From positions 482,939-546,938 of the forward strand of contig NZ_SJPV01000001.1 of NCBI RefSeq assembly GCF_007860135.1: a stretch of DNA of 64,000 nucleotides, written 5' to 3'. Position 1 is the stretch's first letter. Each line of letters opens with the position of its first letter. The position numbers and the translations under genes were made by a program. The stretch comes from Novipirellula artificiosorum (GTDB lineage: Bacteria; Planctomycetota; Planctomycetia; Pirellulales; Pirellulaceae). Below the pieces are notes generated by a model that was given only the letters and a program-made list of their open reading frames with translations, did not search any database and was not told the origin of the DNA. Positions 25,664 through 33,905 of the stretch are shown here, one piece after another.

Positions 25664-25906
25664 GGAGGTCGTGCAGTTTTTTAGTTGTAACTGCTGAAGT
25701 GTTTAGGTATCCAACCACCCCTGCCCGCGCAGCGGGAGGGGTCGAGCGCAGCGAGGGGGAGGGCCGGTATAGAAACAGTGCTGGAATTTCATGTTGTAAT
25801 CGCAGCCCGTTTTCCCTCTCCCTCGCTTAGGCTCGACCTCTCCCAGAGGGAGAGGTAAATCTTGTAAGTCTTTTTCAATCAACAACTTAAAAACTGCACG
25901 ACCTCC
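25664..25906. repeat. MITE-like palindromic element with terminal inverted repeats
   Basis: The ends are near-perfect inverted repeats: 25664-25689 (starts GGAGGTCGTGCAGTTTTT) and 25881-25906 match in about 24 of 26 positions. Inside is a second inverted pair rich in GGGAGGGGTCGAGC at 25718-25763 and CCCTCGCTTAGGCTCGACCTC at 25819-25840. The unit is about 243 bp and encodes no protein I can recognise. A partial third copy of the end (GTCGTGCAGTTTA) sits at 25920-25932. It lies between the YeiH-type gene and the DUF2585 gene, in a 0.7-kb space (25564-26274) otherwise without genes. Confidence 0.7.
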
Positions 25907-25980
25907 CCGGCGCAGAACGTCGTGCAGTTTAGCGTCACCCACCCAGAGGGCATTGGTATCGATACAAGTCTCGCTCATGG

Positions 25981-26146
25981 ATTCTCGCTCCCCTCTCCCC
26001 GCGCGCTCGCGGGGAGAGGGGTTGGGGGTGAGGGGTTTTCCGCACACCGATTGCGAACCGACTTTTTGGCTCGATCGCGCTGCTGCCACCCCCTCATCCC
26101 CAGCCCTTCTCTCCCAAAAAACCGGGGGAGAAGGGAGCCAGAATCT
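25981..26146. repeat. Second palindromic repeat element (CTCTCCCC/GGGGAGAG type)
   Basis: The left arm 25981-26035 (starts ATTCTCGCTCCCCTCTCCCC) and the reverse complement of the right arm about 26088-26146 align over most of their length, including the TTGGGGGTGAGGGG end. The left arm contains its own hairpin, CTCTCCCCGCG with CGCGGGGAGAG. Palindromes of this CCCTCACCCC..CTCTCCC kind recur in intergenic DNA of many GC-rich bacteria. The spacer between the arms is about 50 bp. No coding sequence was seen. Confidence 0.65.
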
Positions 26147-26274
26147 CGGATGAAATGGAATTTTCAAAGTCACTCCAACTTGCTACGCAGGCAGGTTTCC
26201 CATCAGGCCACGCCACAGGGAGGGCGAACAGCGTCAAGCACACTTTGTACAGGCAGGTCTGGGCATCGTCCAGA

Positions 26275-26853
26275 CTAGCTGGACTGCCAGACACGAATCA
26301 CATCGATCGGATAGATGAGCATGATGATGTTCAGCAGCAAGCTGTCCCGAATCCACAAGACGCTGACCGCTTCGAGCGCAACCACCGCCGCCAAACTCCA
26401 CTGCCACCGCATTCGTGAAGCGGCCACAGCGCCGAGCACACACATCACATAATCGCTAAGCGAATTGAGGATACTGTCGCCAAAGTAATCCAATGAAATG
26501 GTCACCTCGCGATAACGCTCGATCATCATCGGCGTGTTTTCAACAATTTCCCAAACCGCTTCGACAAACGCAATCACTATCAACAACGTCGAACCTCGAA
26601 GTTTCTTACCCAACGACAAGTGCAGGATCAGCCAGAGAGCCAACCCATGCTCCAAGTGCGATAGCGAATAGGGATCGAACAAGTGCTGAGAATTATGACT
26701 GGACCAGATATCCCAGGACCACGGAGAAAGATCACCTGTCTGGCACCACCACACTCGGCCCAGCAAGGACAGCACGAACATCATCAACAATGCAATCGCG
26801 ATCAACCAGTAACTCCACCCACGATCGGTGCGTTCTCTTTCACGTTCGTTCAT
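26275..26853 (-). CDS. DUF2585 (UPF0314) family membrane protein
   Basis: A 192-aa integral membrane protein. The match to UPF0314/DUF2585 is strong: VWWCQTGDLSPW, DIWSSHNSQHLFDPYS, VEAVWEIVENTPMMIERYRE, SLDYFGDSILNSLSDYV and the closing RDSLLLNIIMLIYPIDVIR are all family blocks. About five membrane segments are visible. Function of the family is unknown. The gene sits between the palindromic repeat cluster and the divergent beta-helix gene and shows no operon partner. Confidence 0.9.
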   Translation of the reverse strand: MNERERERTDRGWSYWLIAIALLMMFVLSLLGRVWWCQTGDLSPWSWDIWSSHNSQHLFDPYSLSHLEHGLALWLILHLSLGKKLRGSTLLIVIAFVEAVWEIVENTPMMIERYREVTISLDYFGDSILNSLSDYVMCVLGAVAASRMRWQWSLAAVVALEAVSVLWIRDSLLLNIIMLIYPIDVIRVWQSS

Positions 26854-27126
26854 TCAACGGGTCTTCGGGGATAGCGACGTGGATGGAAAGTTGGCCATGG
26901 TAGGGACGCCATTGTAAGGACAGGGCGAAGCAAAGAACACAAGGATAGGGAAGGATGCGTTTCGATTCATCCTATCGCCTCGCCATCCCGACCGGGGGGC
27001 TACGATTCGCTTTTGAATCGAGTAAAATGTCGTTTCCTGCCTCACTTGCCCCCCCTTCCTTCATGATCGTGCAGCATCCGATGCCCCTTCATCGGAAGTC
27101 TCCGATTTGCAATGCGGAACCACACC

Positions 27127-29352
27127 ATGAACCGTCTCCTGTTCACCTTCGCCTTGGGTCTTGCCTCCGTCGCCTCGTCGACCACCGCACACGCTCAAAA
27201 AGAACTGTATGTTGCTGCCGAAGTCACGGCACTTGGCGATGGATCCCGGCAGACACCGTTTGCAACGCTGGTCGAAGCCCGAGATGCAATCCGACAAGCG
27301 CGAACCTCTGGCGATCTGCAAGCCGACGACACCGTCACCGTGTGGATCGGTCCCGGGATTTATCAGCTCGAGAAGTCGTTCGAATTGAGCGCGGTCGATA
27401 GCGGCACCGAAAAGGCGTCGATCGTGTATCGCGCAACGAAGACAGGCACCGCTCGAATCCGCGGCGGGATCACACTCGACCCAAACGCTTTCAAGCCAAT
27501 CACCGATCCGAAGGTGCGGTCGCGACTCGATGAAAGCATCCGAGATCAGATTCGTGTCTGCGACCTGTCCAAGCAACTCCGCGATCCCATTGATCCCCTC
27601 AAGACGTCTTATCGCGGCGTCCCTGAGTCACCTTGGCTGTATTGCAACGATCAACCCATGACGCTTGCTCGTTGGCCCAACGTGGATGCCGCGGACGGCG
27701 CCTGGGCAACCTTCTCGACAACCCTTGATACGGGACTTGCCGATCCCGATGCGGAAGATCCTGCAAAACGTAAAGCTCGCGGCGGATCCTTCGTGTTTGA
27801 GGACCCGCGTCCCCAACGATGGAACTTGGACGCGGGCGTTTGGTTGCTGGGCTATTGGACACACGATTGGAGCGACGAAGTGATTCGCATCGCATCCTAC
27901 GAACCCGAGAACCATCAGATCACGCTCGCTGCGCCTCACAATTACGGCATCAATGCGGGAACATGGGGAGCTGCCGAACGTCGTTTCTTTGCGCTCAACG
28001 CACTGGAAGAACTCGACGCACCCGGCGAATGGTATCTCGATCGCACCAAAAAGCGTTTGTACTTCTACCCAAACGACGACTTGATCCAGTCCAACATCGT
28101 TCTAGCAACGTTGACCCGCCCATTGGTTCAAGCATCCAATCTCAAGCACACGAAGTTCGAAGGGTTGGTTTTCGAGTATGCCCACGCCGACGGCATTGTG
28201 CTACACAACACCGAGCATGTTGAGATTACCGGCTGCCGCGCCGCCAACTTGGCCAAATCTGGATTTGTCGTCGACGGCAATCACAACACCATCCGATCTT
28301 GCGACCTCTACAACCTCGGCACCAGCGGTTTGTCGCTCCGTGGCGGCGACCGCCGATCGTTGACGCCAGCGGAAAATCTGGCGATCAACAATCACATCCA
28401 TCATTACGGTCTTTTTCAGCGAACCTATGCACCCGGGATCGGGGTGAGCGGTTGTGGCCAAAGCGTCCAACATAACTGCATTCACGACGCGCCCCACAAC
28501 GCCGTCTTGTACGGTGGTAACGAACATCGATTCGAGTACAACGAGGTCTATCGCGTGGTGATGGAAACCGGCGATGCAGGTGCGTTCTACACGGGCCGCG
28601 ATTGGACCAGCCAGGGCAACGTGTTACGACACAATTACATCCACGACCTCGGTGGAGGAGACGCAAAACACGTCAATACGATGGGGGTCTACCTCGACGA
28701 TTGCGACAGCGGCGACACGATCGAAGGCAACGTCTTCTACCGTGCCGGACGAGCGATCATGATCGGTGGCGGACGAAGCAATCCGGTGCTCAACAACCTG
28801 GTCATCGATTGCCCGATCGGACTGCACATCGACGCTCGAGGGATGACGTGGAAACAGTGGAACAATCCCTCCTATTCGAGTTGGCACCTGGAAGCGAAAG
28901 CCCAGGCCGTTGGTTACACCCAACCGCCCTGGAGCGACCGCTATCCCAAGTTGGCGGCCATCATGAACGATTCGCCTCGCCAACCGCTCTACAACCCAAT
29001 CCGCCGCAACGTCTTTGTCGATTGCACCAGCCAAGTCTGCAACTTCGATGGCAATGTCAAGAAACTGCTTGATCAGTTTGAGATCGAAAACAATTTGGTG
29101 GTACAAACGGCCGGCGAGTCCAGCGGGGTGGTCGCGACGAAGGAGATCCAAGGCTTTACCCATCTGGCCGGCACCGCAGACGATCCCATCGAGCTGGGGT
29201 TCAAGAACGAAGACGCCGAGAACTTCTCGCTGACGAACGATGCTCGGCTGCTCAAAGTACTACCCAGCTTCGAGCCAATCCCCTTCGCAAAGATCGGGCT
29301 GTACCGGGACCAGTACCGAGAGCAGACGACACCGACTCCCTCGTCCCGATAA
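27127..29352 (+). CDS. Secreted right-handed parallel beta-helix protein, possible carbohydrate-active enzyme
   Basis: The start at 27127 gives a clean signal peptide (MNRLLFTFALGLASVASS..AHAQ, cleavage near residue 24); an ATG five codons upstream (27112) is also in frame. The mature N-terminus GDGSRQTPFATLVEARDAIR followed by VWIGPGIYQLEKSFEL and a DSGTE segment is the usual opening of secreted polysaccharide-active beta-helix proteins. Short beta-helix rungs with conserved Asn run through the middle (HIHHYGLF, GVSGCGQSVQHNCIHDAP, NVLRHNYIHDLGGG). The overall plan resembles GH141 or polysaccharide-lyase-like proteins, but I cannot assign the family or a catalytic pair. Length is 741 aa. Export and glycan processing are inferred. 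Confidence 0.82.
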   Translation: MNRLLFTFALGLASVASSTTAHAQKELYVAAEVTALGDGSRQTPFATLVEARDAIRQARTSGDLQADDTVTVWIGPGIYQLEKSFELSAVDSGTEKASIVYRATKTGTARIRGGITLDPNAFKPITDPKVRSRLDESIRDQIRVCDLSKQLRDPIDPLKTSYRGVPESPWLYCNDQPMTLARWPNVDAADGAWATFSTTLDTGLADPDAEDPAKRKARGGSFVFEDPRPQRWNLDAGVWLLGYWTHDWSDEVIRIASYEPENHQITLAAPHNYGINAGTWGAAERRFFALNALEELDAPGEWYLDRTKKRLYFYPNDDLIQSNIVLATLTRPLVQASNLKHTKFEGLVFEYAHADGIVLHNTEHVEITGCRAANLAKSGFVVDGNHNTIRSCDLYNLGTSGLSLRGGDRRSLTPAENLAINNHIHHYGLFQRTYAPGIGVSGCGQSVQHNCIHDAPHNAVLYGGNEHRFEYNEVYRVVMETGDAGAFYTGRDWTSQGNVLRHNYIHDLGGGDAKHVNTMGVYLDDCDSGDTIEGNVFYRAGRAIMIGGGRSNPVLNNLVIDCPIGLHIDARGMTWKQWNNPSYSSWHLEAKAQAVGYTQPPWSDRYPKLAAIMNDSPRQPLYNPIRRNVFVDCTSQVCNFDGNVKKLLDQFEIENNLVVQTAGESSGVVATKEIQGFTHLAGTADDPIELGFKNEDAENFSLTNDARLLKVLPSFEPIPFAKIGLYRDQYREQTTPTPSSR

Positions 29353-29368
29353 GCCACCGCACTATCAG

Positions 29369-29524
29369 TCACTGAGACAGATCACTGTCCCATAACTTGG
29401 CTGCGATCACCGCATCGGATTCGCCAATCGGTGTCGCATTCAATTCGGCTGGCAATGGGCCCACCCTCAAGATCTCGACGATTCGTGAGACCTCCTTGCC
29501 GTAGGTATCTATCGGATCATCCAC
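29369..29524 (-). CDS. Possible small protein coupled to hpnE
   Basis: A 51-aa frame that would start at GTG (29524), overlapping the hpnE stop (29509-29511) in another frame. The translation (VDDPIDTYGKEVSRIVEILR onward) has ordinary amino-acid composition and a helical look, and fills the gap before the convergent beta-helix gene. I do not recognise it. It could equally be a chance frame; homologues in other planctomycetes would be needed to believe it. Confidence 0.25.
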   Translation of the reverse strand: MDDPIDTYGKEVSRIVEILRVGPLPAELNATPIGESDAVIAAKLWDSDLSQ

Positions 29525-30930
29525 CTTGCCAACCTTCCGCGCGGTAAACCGGGATCGGGAGAGACCGCTCGCAGCCCGATTCGTTGCAACACGCACGATG
29601 CGGCTTGAATGCCGCTAATCACAGCGCCTTCCATCGTCGCCGACCAACCGGTTCGCGTCCAATCGCCGGCAAGGAACAGCCAGGGTAGGGCAGGGCAGGG
29701 GGGTAACGGACGAATCGCTTCAACCTCGGGTCGGACCGAAAAAACAGCATGTGGATCGGTAACGATACGATGATGCAGTAGCATGCTTTGCGCCGCAGAT
29801 GGAAAAACCGCATGAAGTTCTTGCAGAATCTGCTCAAGCATCTCGCCTCTTCGTGCGTTGCTCATTGGATGGACACCACTGACCACGACTTGATAGTAGT
29901 GTCGAGGCAGCCGTTGGTTGAAGGGTGGACGAAAAATCCACTGGGCTAAACCACCAACCAAGACCGCGTGCGACTGCGACGTGATCTCGCGATCGAACCA
30001 AAGATGAACGCCCGTGATTGGCGACGAGGGAACCTCCGAAAACGGACGGCGATTCGCAACGGCTCGGCGCAACGCATGGGGTTCCAGCAACCGATCCACA
30101 CCGTGCCAGGGGATGGCGCTGATCACCGAATCGGCCGGGATCACTTCACCGCCGCGTGTCTTGACACCCACCCATCCCGAAGGCTCAGCCAACAGCGTCT
30201 CGACTGCCACTTGAACTCGAACTTCGACCCCGAGTTGTGCGACCTCGCTAACAAGATCGTGACCCAAGAGTTGCGAAAGGGGACGCTGTGGAATCAGCAC
30301 GTCGGACGCCCCCCGTGCGGCGGCAAATCCATCGACGAACACTTTCCGGGCGGCAGCCATCGACACATGACCACAGTGATCACCCAACGCACTTGCCAAG
30401 AACACATTCCAGAACTTGTCGATCGTTTCGTTCGACTGGCCCTGCGACTCCAACCAACGGCGTGCTGTGAACGGGACGAAGCGATCCTCGGCAGTACGAA
30501 GCAATCGCAGCATCGCCCGTCGAACCTCTCTCCTTTGAGCCTTGTTTAAATAACGCAGATGTTGGATCGTGTTTGCCAAATGCAAGGGCGCGGGCAGATA
30601 GCGTGAAGGAGCAAAATCGCTGGCAGGAAAATTTGGATGATAAAAACGAAGCCGGTCGTAACGTTTCATTGCACCGGAGATCCCACAGCGATCCAGCAAC
30701 CCGATCAAGTTCGTGCAGCATCCCATCGCCACGTGCTGGCAATAATCGATCGTTTCGCCGCTGGCCGGATCGGTGAACGACCCAGCACGTCCCCCTATGG
30801 ATCGTTTCGCTTCAAGCAACGTGATGCGAAAACGGCCGGCATGATGGCGAGCCAAGGTCTCGGCCGCCGATAATCCAGCCAGCCCGGCACCGATGATCAC
30901 CACGTGATGCCGAAAATCTTGGTCGGTCAT
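29509..30930 (-). CDS. hpnE: Hydroxysqualene dehydroxylase (squalene-associated FAD-dependent desaturase)
   Basis: HpnE reduces and dehydrates hydroxysqualene to squalene, the last step of the HpnCDE route. The 473-aa protein opens with an FAD-binding motif, VVIIGAGLAGLSAAETLA (GxGxxG at residues 14-19), followed by LEAKRSIGGRAGSF. The C-terminal flavin block WLFLAGDWTRTGWSATMEGA is also typical of this amine-oxidase-like family. Its ATG overlaps the TGA of hpnD by four bases, so the two are translationally coupled. Position after hpnC and hpnD settles the assignment over generic carotenoid desaturases, which share the fold. Confidence 0.92.
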   Translation of the reverse strand: MTDQDFRHHVVIIGAGLAGLSAAETLARHHAGRFRITLLEAKRSIGGRAGSFTDPASGETIDYCQHVAMGCCTNLIGLLDRCGISGAMKRYDRLRFYHPNFPASDFAPSRYLPAPLHLANTIQHLRYLNKAQRREVRRAMLRLLRTAEDRFVPFTARRWLESQGQSNETIDKFWNVFLASALGDHCGHVSMAAARKVFVDGFAAARGASDVLIPQRPLSQLLGHDLVSEVAQLGVEVRVQVAVETLLAEPSGWVGVKTRGGEVIPADSVISAIPWHGVDRLLEPHALRRAVANRRPFSEVPSSPITGVHLWFDREITSQSHAVLVGGLAQWIFRPPFNQRLPRHYYQVVVSGVHPMSNARRGEMLEQILQELHAVFPSAAQSMLLHHRIVTDPHAVFSVRPEVEAIRPLPPCPALPWLFLAGDWTRTGWSATMEGAVISGIQAASCVLQRIGLRAVSPDPGLPRGRLARWMIR

Positions 30931-31901
30931 CCCCCCGACACCTCGGTCGGTGGAACGGCCAACCGGCGGAAACGCGAAACGAAAAAGTGCTGCGAAACCA
31001 AACCCAATCGGTCCCCAGCCGAAAGCTTGATGCGCCGCAGTGCGACCGCCCCCGGATCTTGCTCAATCCGAGACAGCAAGCGGCGATACGTGCGCCACAT
31101 CATGCTGAACATCGGCCGCCCATCTTCGTGAAGCGAATCCCAAACGTTCCACCCCGAATCAAATAAGCGTTTGGAGCGTGCGATTTCATCTTGAATCAAA
31201 CACCGAAGTCGGTCGTCACCACGAGGATGGAGCAGATCGTCTTCACACAGCCCATGTTGCTCATAATGTTGACGCGGCAAATAGATTCGACCGCGTTTCG
31301 CATCCTCGGCTACATCACGCAGGACATTCGTCATTTGAAACGCTAAACCACAATCGACCGCCGATTCAAGCGGCAGTGGTGAATCGAACTCCCAAATGTG
31401 CAAACACGCCAACCCGACCGCAGAAGCAACGAGGTAACAATAATGCTCGAGTTGTTCATAGGTATCGAACCGTGTCTTCTGTTGGTCGGCTAACACACCA
31501 TCAATGATCTCCAACAAATACCGTGTTGGGATGCCATAGCGATCCGAGGCGTCTCGCAGTGCGGGCAAGATCTCATTTGCTTTTTGTGGCAACACCTTCG
31601 TCCACTGCGACCCCTTGGCCTCCGGCAAATCTGGAAGGGCAATCTGATGATGCGGTGAGTCGCTGATCAGATTCAACGCCGTGGTGTGTCGCCACCAAGC
31701 GAGCCAGCGCGTCCGCAGCGCCGCCGGTTCCCCGCAATCGCCGACGTCATCGGTCACGCGAGCAAATGCGTAGAGCGCATACATCGCATCGCGTTTGGAG
31801 CGTGGCAGCAACCAAAACGATCGATAAAAATTGCTTCCACTGCGGCGGGTCATCCGTCGCGAGTATCGGTAGCTGGCGGCAAGAGAAATTTCCGATTTCA
31901 T
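30927..31901 (-). CDS. hpnD: Presqualene diphosphate synthase
   Basis: Joins two farnesyl diphosphates into presqualene diphosphate. The 324-aa protein has both Asp-rich metal-binding motifs of the trans-isoprenyl diphosphate synthase fold: DDVGD at residues 51-55 and DVAEDAKRGRIYLP beginning at residue 196. The frame is open to 32012, but the extra 37 residues overlap the end of hpnC and lack family character, so the start at 31901 (MKSEISLAASYRYSRR) is preferred. It follows hpnC by 68 bases and overlaps hpnE by four. Confidence 0.92.
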   Translation of the reverse strand: MKSEISLAASYRYSRRMTRRSGSNFYRSFWLLPRSKRDAMYALYAFARVTDDVGDCGEPAALRTRWLAWWRHTTALNLISDSPHHQIALPDLPEAKGSQWTKVLPQKANEILPALRDASDRYGIPTRYLLEIIDGVLADQQKTRFDTYEQLEHYCYLVASAVGLACLHIWEFDSPLPLESAVDCGLAFQMTNVLRDVAEDAKRGRIYLPRQHYEQHGLCEDDLLHPRGDDRLRCLIQDEIARSKRLFDSGWNVWDSLHEDGRPMFSMMWRTYRRLLSRIEQDPGAVALRRIKLSAGDRLGLVSQHFFVSRFRRLAVPPTEVSGG

Positions 31902-31969
31902 GCCATGATGATACCCGCTGGGCCACAAAAATGCTTGAGCAAGGAATTTGCTCTGGGCGTCACGTCCAT

Positions 31970-32830
31970 TCAACTCCAGATCGCCCGCATCACCAGCCGA
32001 AGCTGCGTCCAAGGGCTGACGGTGGGCCGCTTCCGCAGCACATCAAACTCTGCTTTTTCAATCGCAGCAAGGGTTTCTCGCCCCCCACCGATGAACAGTC
32101 TTAGATTGCGGGCAAACCATGTCGGCACATGATCCACTAAGGCTTCGCCGGAATCGAAACAAGCGGCCGCTCGCGCACACTCACTTTCCAGCAATCGGCG
32201 CAACGCTGGCGAGGTGGTCGACGCAGCCAAATCCGCTTCCGCCACACCGAATCTTGCCATTTGATCCTCGGGCAGATAGACCCGCCCGATCGCAAAATCG
32301 CGTCCCACGTCCTGACAGAAGTTCGCCAATTGCAGACCCCTGCAAATCTGGTCGGCCTCATCCCTGCGATCGTCCGCGTCCTCCTGGTCGCAACCGGCCA
32401 AACGAAGCACGATCCGGCCAACGGGGTTGGCACTGCGGTTACAGTAATCGAGCAGTTCCTCGCTATTGGCATAACGCGTTTTGCTTTGATCTTGCTGGAA
32501 GGCGCTGAGTAAATCGTCAAATGGCTTTTTGGGCAAGTCGAACCTGCGAATCGTGTCACCGAGTGCCGGAAAAATCCCCGCGGGCGGATTCCCGGCAAAG
32601 GTTGCGTCGAGCGCCGATTGAAACGCCGTCAATTCCGCAGCCGCAGCCAGCACCGACGGCGACTGATCCGCCAAATCATCCGCGGTTCGGCAAAACGCAT
32701 AGACGTTGTAGAATGGTTGACGGAGCCACCGAGGCAACAGCACGCTGGCCACGAGAAAGTTCTCGCGGTTGGATCGTGCAATCTGCCGACATCGACGTTC
32801 GGATTCGGAAATCGGGTCCGCAGTTAACAT
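31970..32830 (-). CDS. hpnC: Hydroxysqualene synthase
   Basis: HpnC turns presqualene diphosphate into hydroxysqualene. The 286-aa protein is a squalene/phytoene synthase homologue with DDLAD at residues 51-55 and DVGRDFAIGRVYLP beginning at residue 174. NRENFLVASVLLPRWLRQPF near the N-terminus matches HpnC rather than HpnD. It is the first gene of hpnC-hpnD-hpnE. Its ATG is 23 bases from that of the divergent ispH, leaving too little room for two separate promoters between them. Confidence 0.92.
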   Translation of the reverse strand: MLTADPISESERRCRQIARSNRENFLVASVLLPRWLRQPFYNVYAFCRTADDLADQSPSVLAAAAELTAFQSALDATFAGNPPAGIFPALGDTIRRFDLPKKPFDDLLSAFQQDQSKTRYANSEELLDYCNRSANPVGRIVLRLAGCDQEDADDRRDEADQICRGLQLANFCQDVGRDFAIGRVYLPEDQMARFGVAEADLAASTTSPALRRLLESECARAAACFDSGEALVDHVPTWFARNLRLFIGGGRETLAAIEKAEFDVLRKRPTVSPWTQLRLVMRAIWS

Positions 32831-32853
32831 CTTTCCTTCACGAAGATCACCTG

Positions 32854-33804
32854 ATGAAAATCATTTTAGCGGCACCACGAGGCTTCTGTGCTGGCGTTCA
32901 TATGGCGATTGACTCGCTCGATTTGACGCTAAAGAAGTTTGGCTCGCCCGTCTACGTTTACCATGAAATCGTCCACAATCAGTATGTTGTGAACCTGTTT
33001 CGCGACAAAGGGGCCGTGTTTGTCGACGCCATCGACGAAGTCCCCGAGGGCAGCGTGCTGCTGTTTTCCGCCCATGGTGTCTCGCCTCAAATCCGCGAAG
33101 CGGCAAAACAGCGAAAACTCCATGCGATCGACGCCACCTGTCCTTTGGTCACAAAAGTTCATCTGGAAGCCATCAAATACGCCAAAGCAGGATACACGAT
33201 CTTGTTGATCGGCCATGAAGGACACGACGAGGTGATCGGCACCATGGGAGAAGCCCCCGAAGCAATCCTGTTGGTCGAAGAGGAGCAAGACGTCGATACG
33301 TTGGTCGTGAAAGACGAAACAAAACTGGCGTACCTAACCCAAACGACCCTGAGCGTCGATGATGCGAGTCGGATCATTCGCAAACTGCGGGGACGGTTTC
33401 CGACCATCGAAAGCCCCCCCAAAGATGACATTTGCTATGCGACCCAAAACCGCCAAGAAGCCGTCCGCCTGCTGTCGGATCAAGCCGATGTGGTGGTCGT
33501 GCTGGGCAGCCAGAACAGCAGCAACAGTCAGCGGCTTCGCGAATTGGCGGCGAACAACAACGGCAAGCCAGCGTATTTGGTAGACGGGCCGCACGATTTG
33601 AGCATGGAGCAGTTTGCCGATGCGGAAACGGTTCTGATCACCGCTGGAGCCAGCGCCCCAGAATCGGTCGTTCAAGAAACGATTGATTGGCTGGTCGATC
33701 GATTCGGCGCAACCGTCGAGCTGCAACAAATTCGCGAAGAATCCGTGCATTTCCCACTTCCGAAGCCTCTGCGTCCCTTTGCCAAGGAATCGCAAGGGAC
33801 CTAA
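32854..33804 (+). CDS. ispH: 4-hydroxy-3-methylbut-2-enyl diphosphate reductase
   Basis: Last enzyme of the MEP pathway; its [4Fe-4S] cluster reduces HMBPP to IPP and DMAPP. The 316-aa protein begins MKIILAAPRGFCAGVHMA, and the three cluster cysteines are present at residues 12, 96 (DATCPLVTKVH) and 194 (CYATQNRQEA). The frame is open upstream to 32521, but that part is antisense to hpnC and has no IspH similarity. The gene is divergent from hpnCDE, so the enzyme making the C5 precursors adjoins the enzymes that use them for squalene. Confidence 0.95.
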   Translation: MKIILAAPRGFCAGVHMAIDSLDLTLKKFGSPVYVYHEIVHNQYVVNLFRDKGAVFVDAIDEVPEGSVLLFSAHGVSPQIREAAKQRKLHAIDATCPLVTKVHLEAIKYAKAGYTILLIGHEGHDEVIGTMGEAPEAILLVEEEQDVDTLVVKDETKLAYLTQTTLSVDDASRIIRKLRGRFPTIESPPKDDICYATQNRQEAVRLLSDQADVVVVLGSQNSSNSQRLRELAANNNGKPAYLVDGPHDLSMEQFADAETVLITAGASAPESVVQETIDWLVDRFGATVELQQIREESVHFPLPKPLRPFAKESQGT

Positions 33805-33830
33805 TCTATTGCGACGAATCTATTGCGACG
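33803..33830 (+). repeat. 14-bp tandem duplication at the ispH stop
   Basis: The unit AATCTATTGCGACG occurs twice back to back (33803-33816, 33817-33830). The first copy overlaps the ispH stop codon. It is a recent-looking local duplication with no obvious function. Confidence 0.8.
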
Positions 33831-33905
33831 AACTCGGAGCACTCGGCCAGTGCACCAATCGTCGTCCTTTCCCCCACTTGCTGCCAAAAATGGAGTCCCG
33901 CAGTC

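Noticed and set aside
31902..32012. 37-residue N-terminal extension of HpnD
   Set aside because: It overlaps the hpnC end in another frame and has no family similarity; ATG 31901 fits the family start.
32521..32853. Upstream extension of the IspH frame
   Set aside because: It is antisense to hpnC; the family N-terminus MKIILAAPRGFC begins at 32854.
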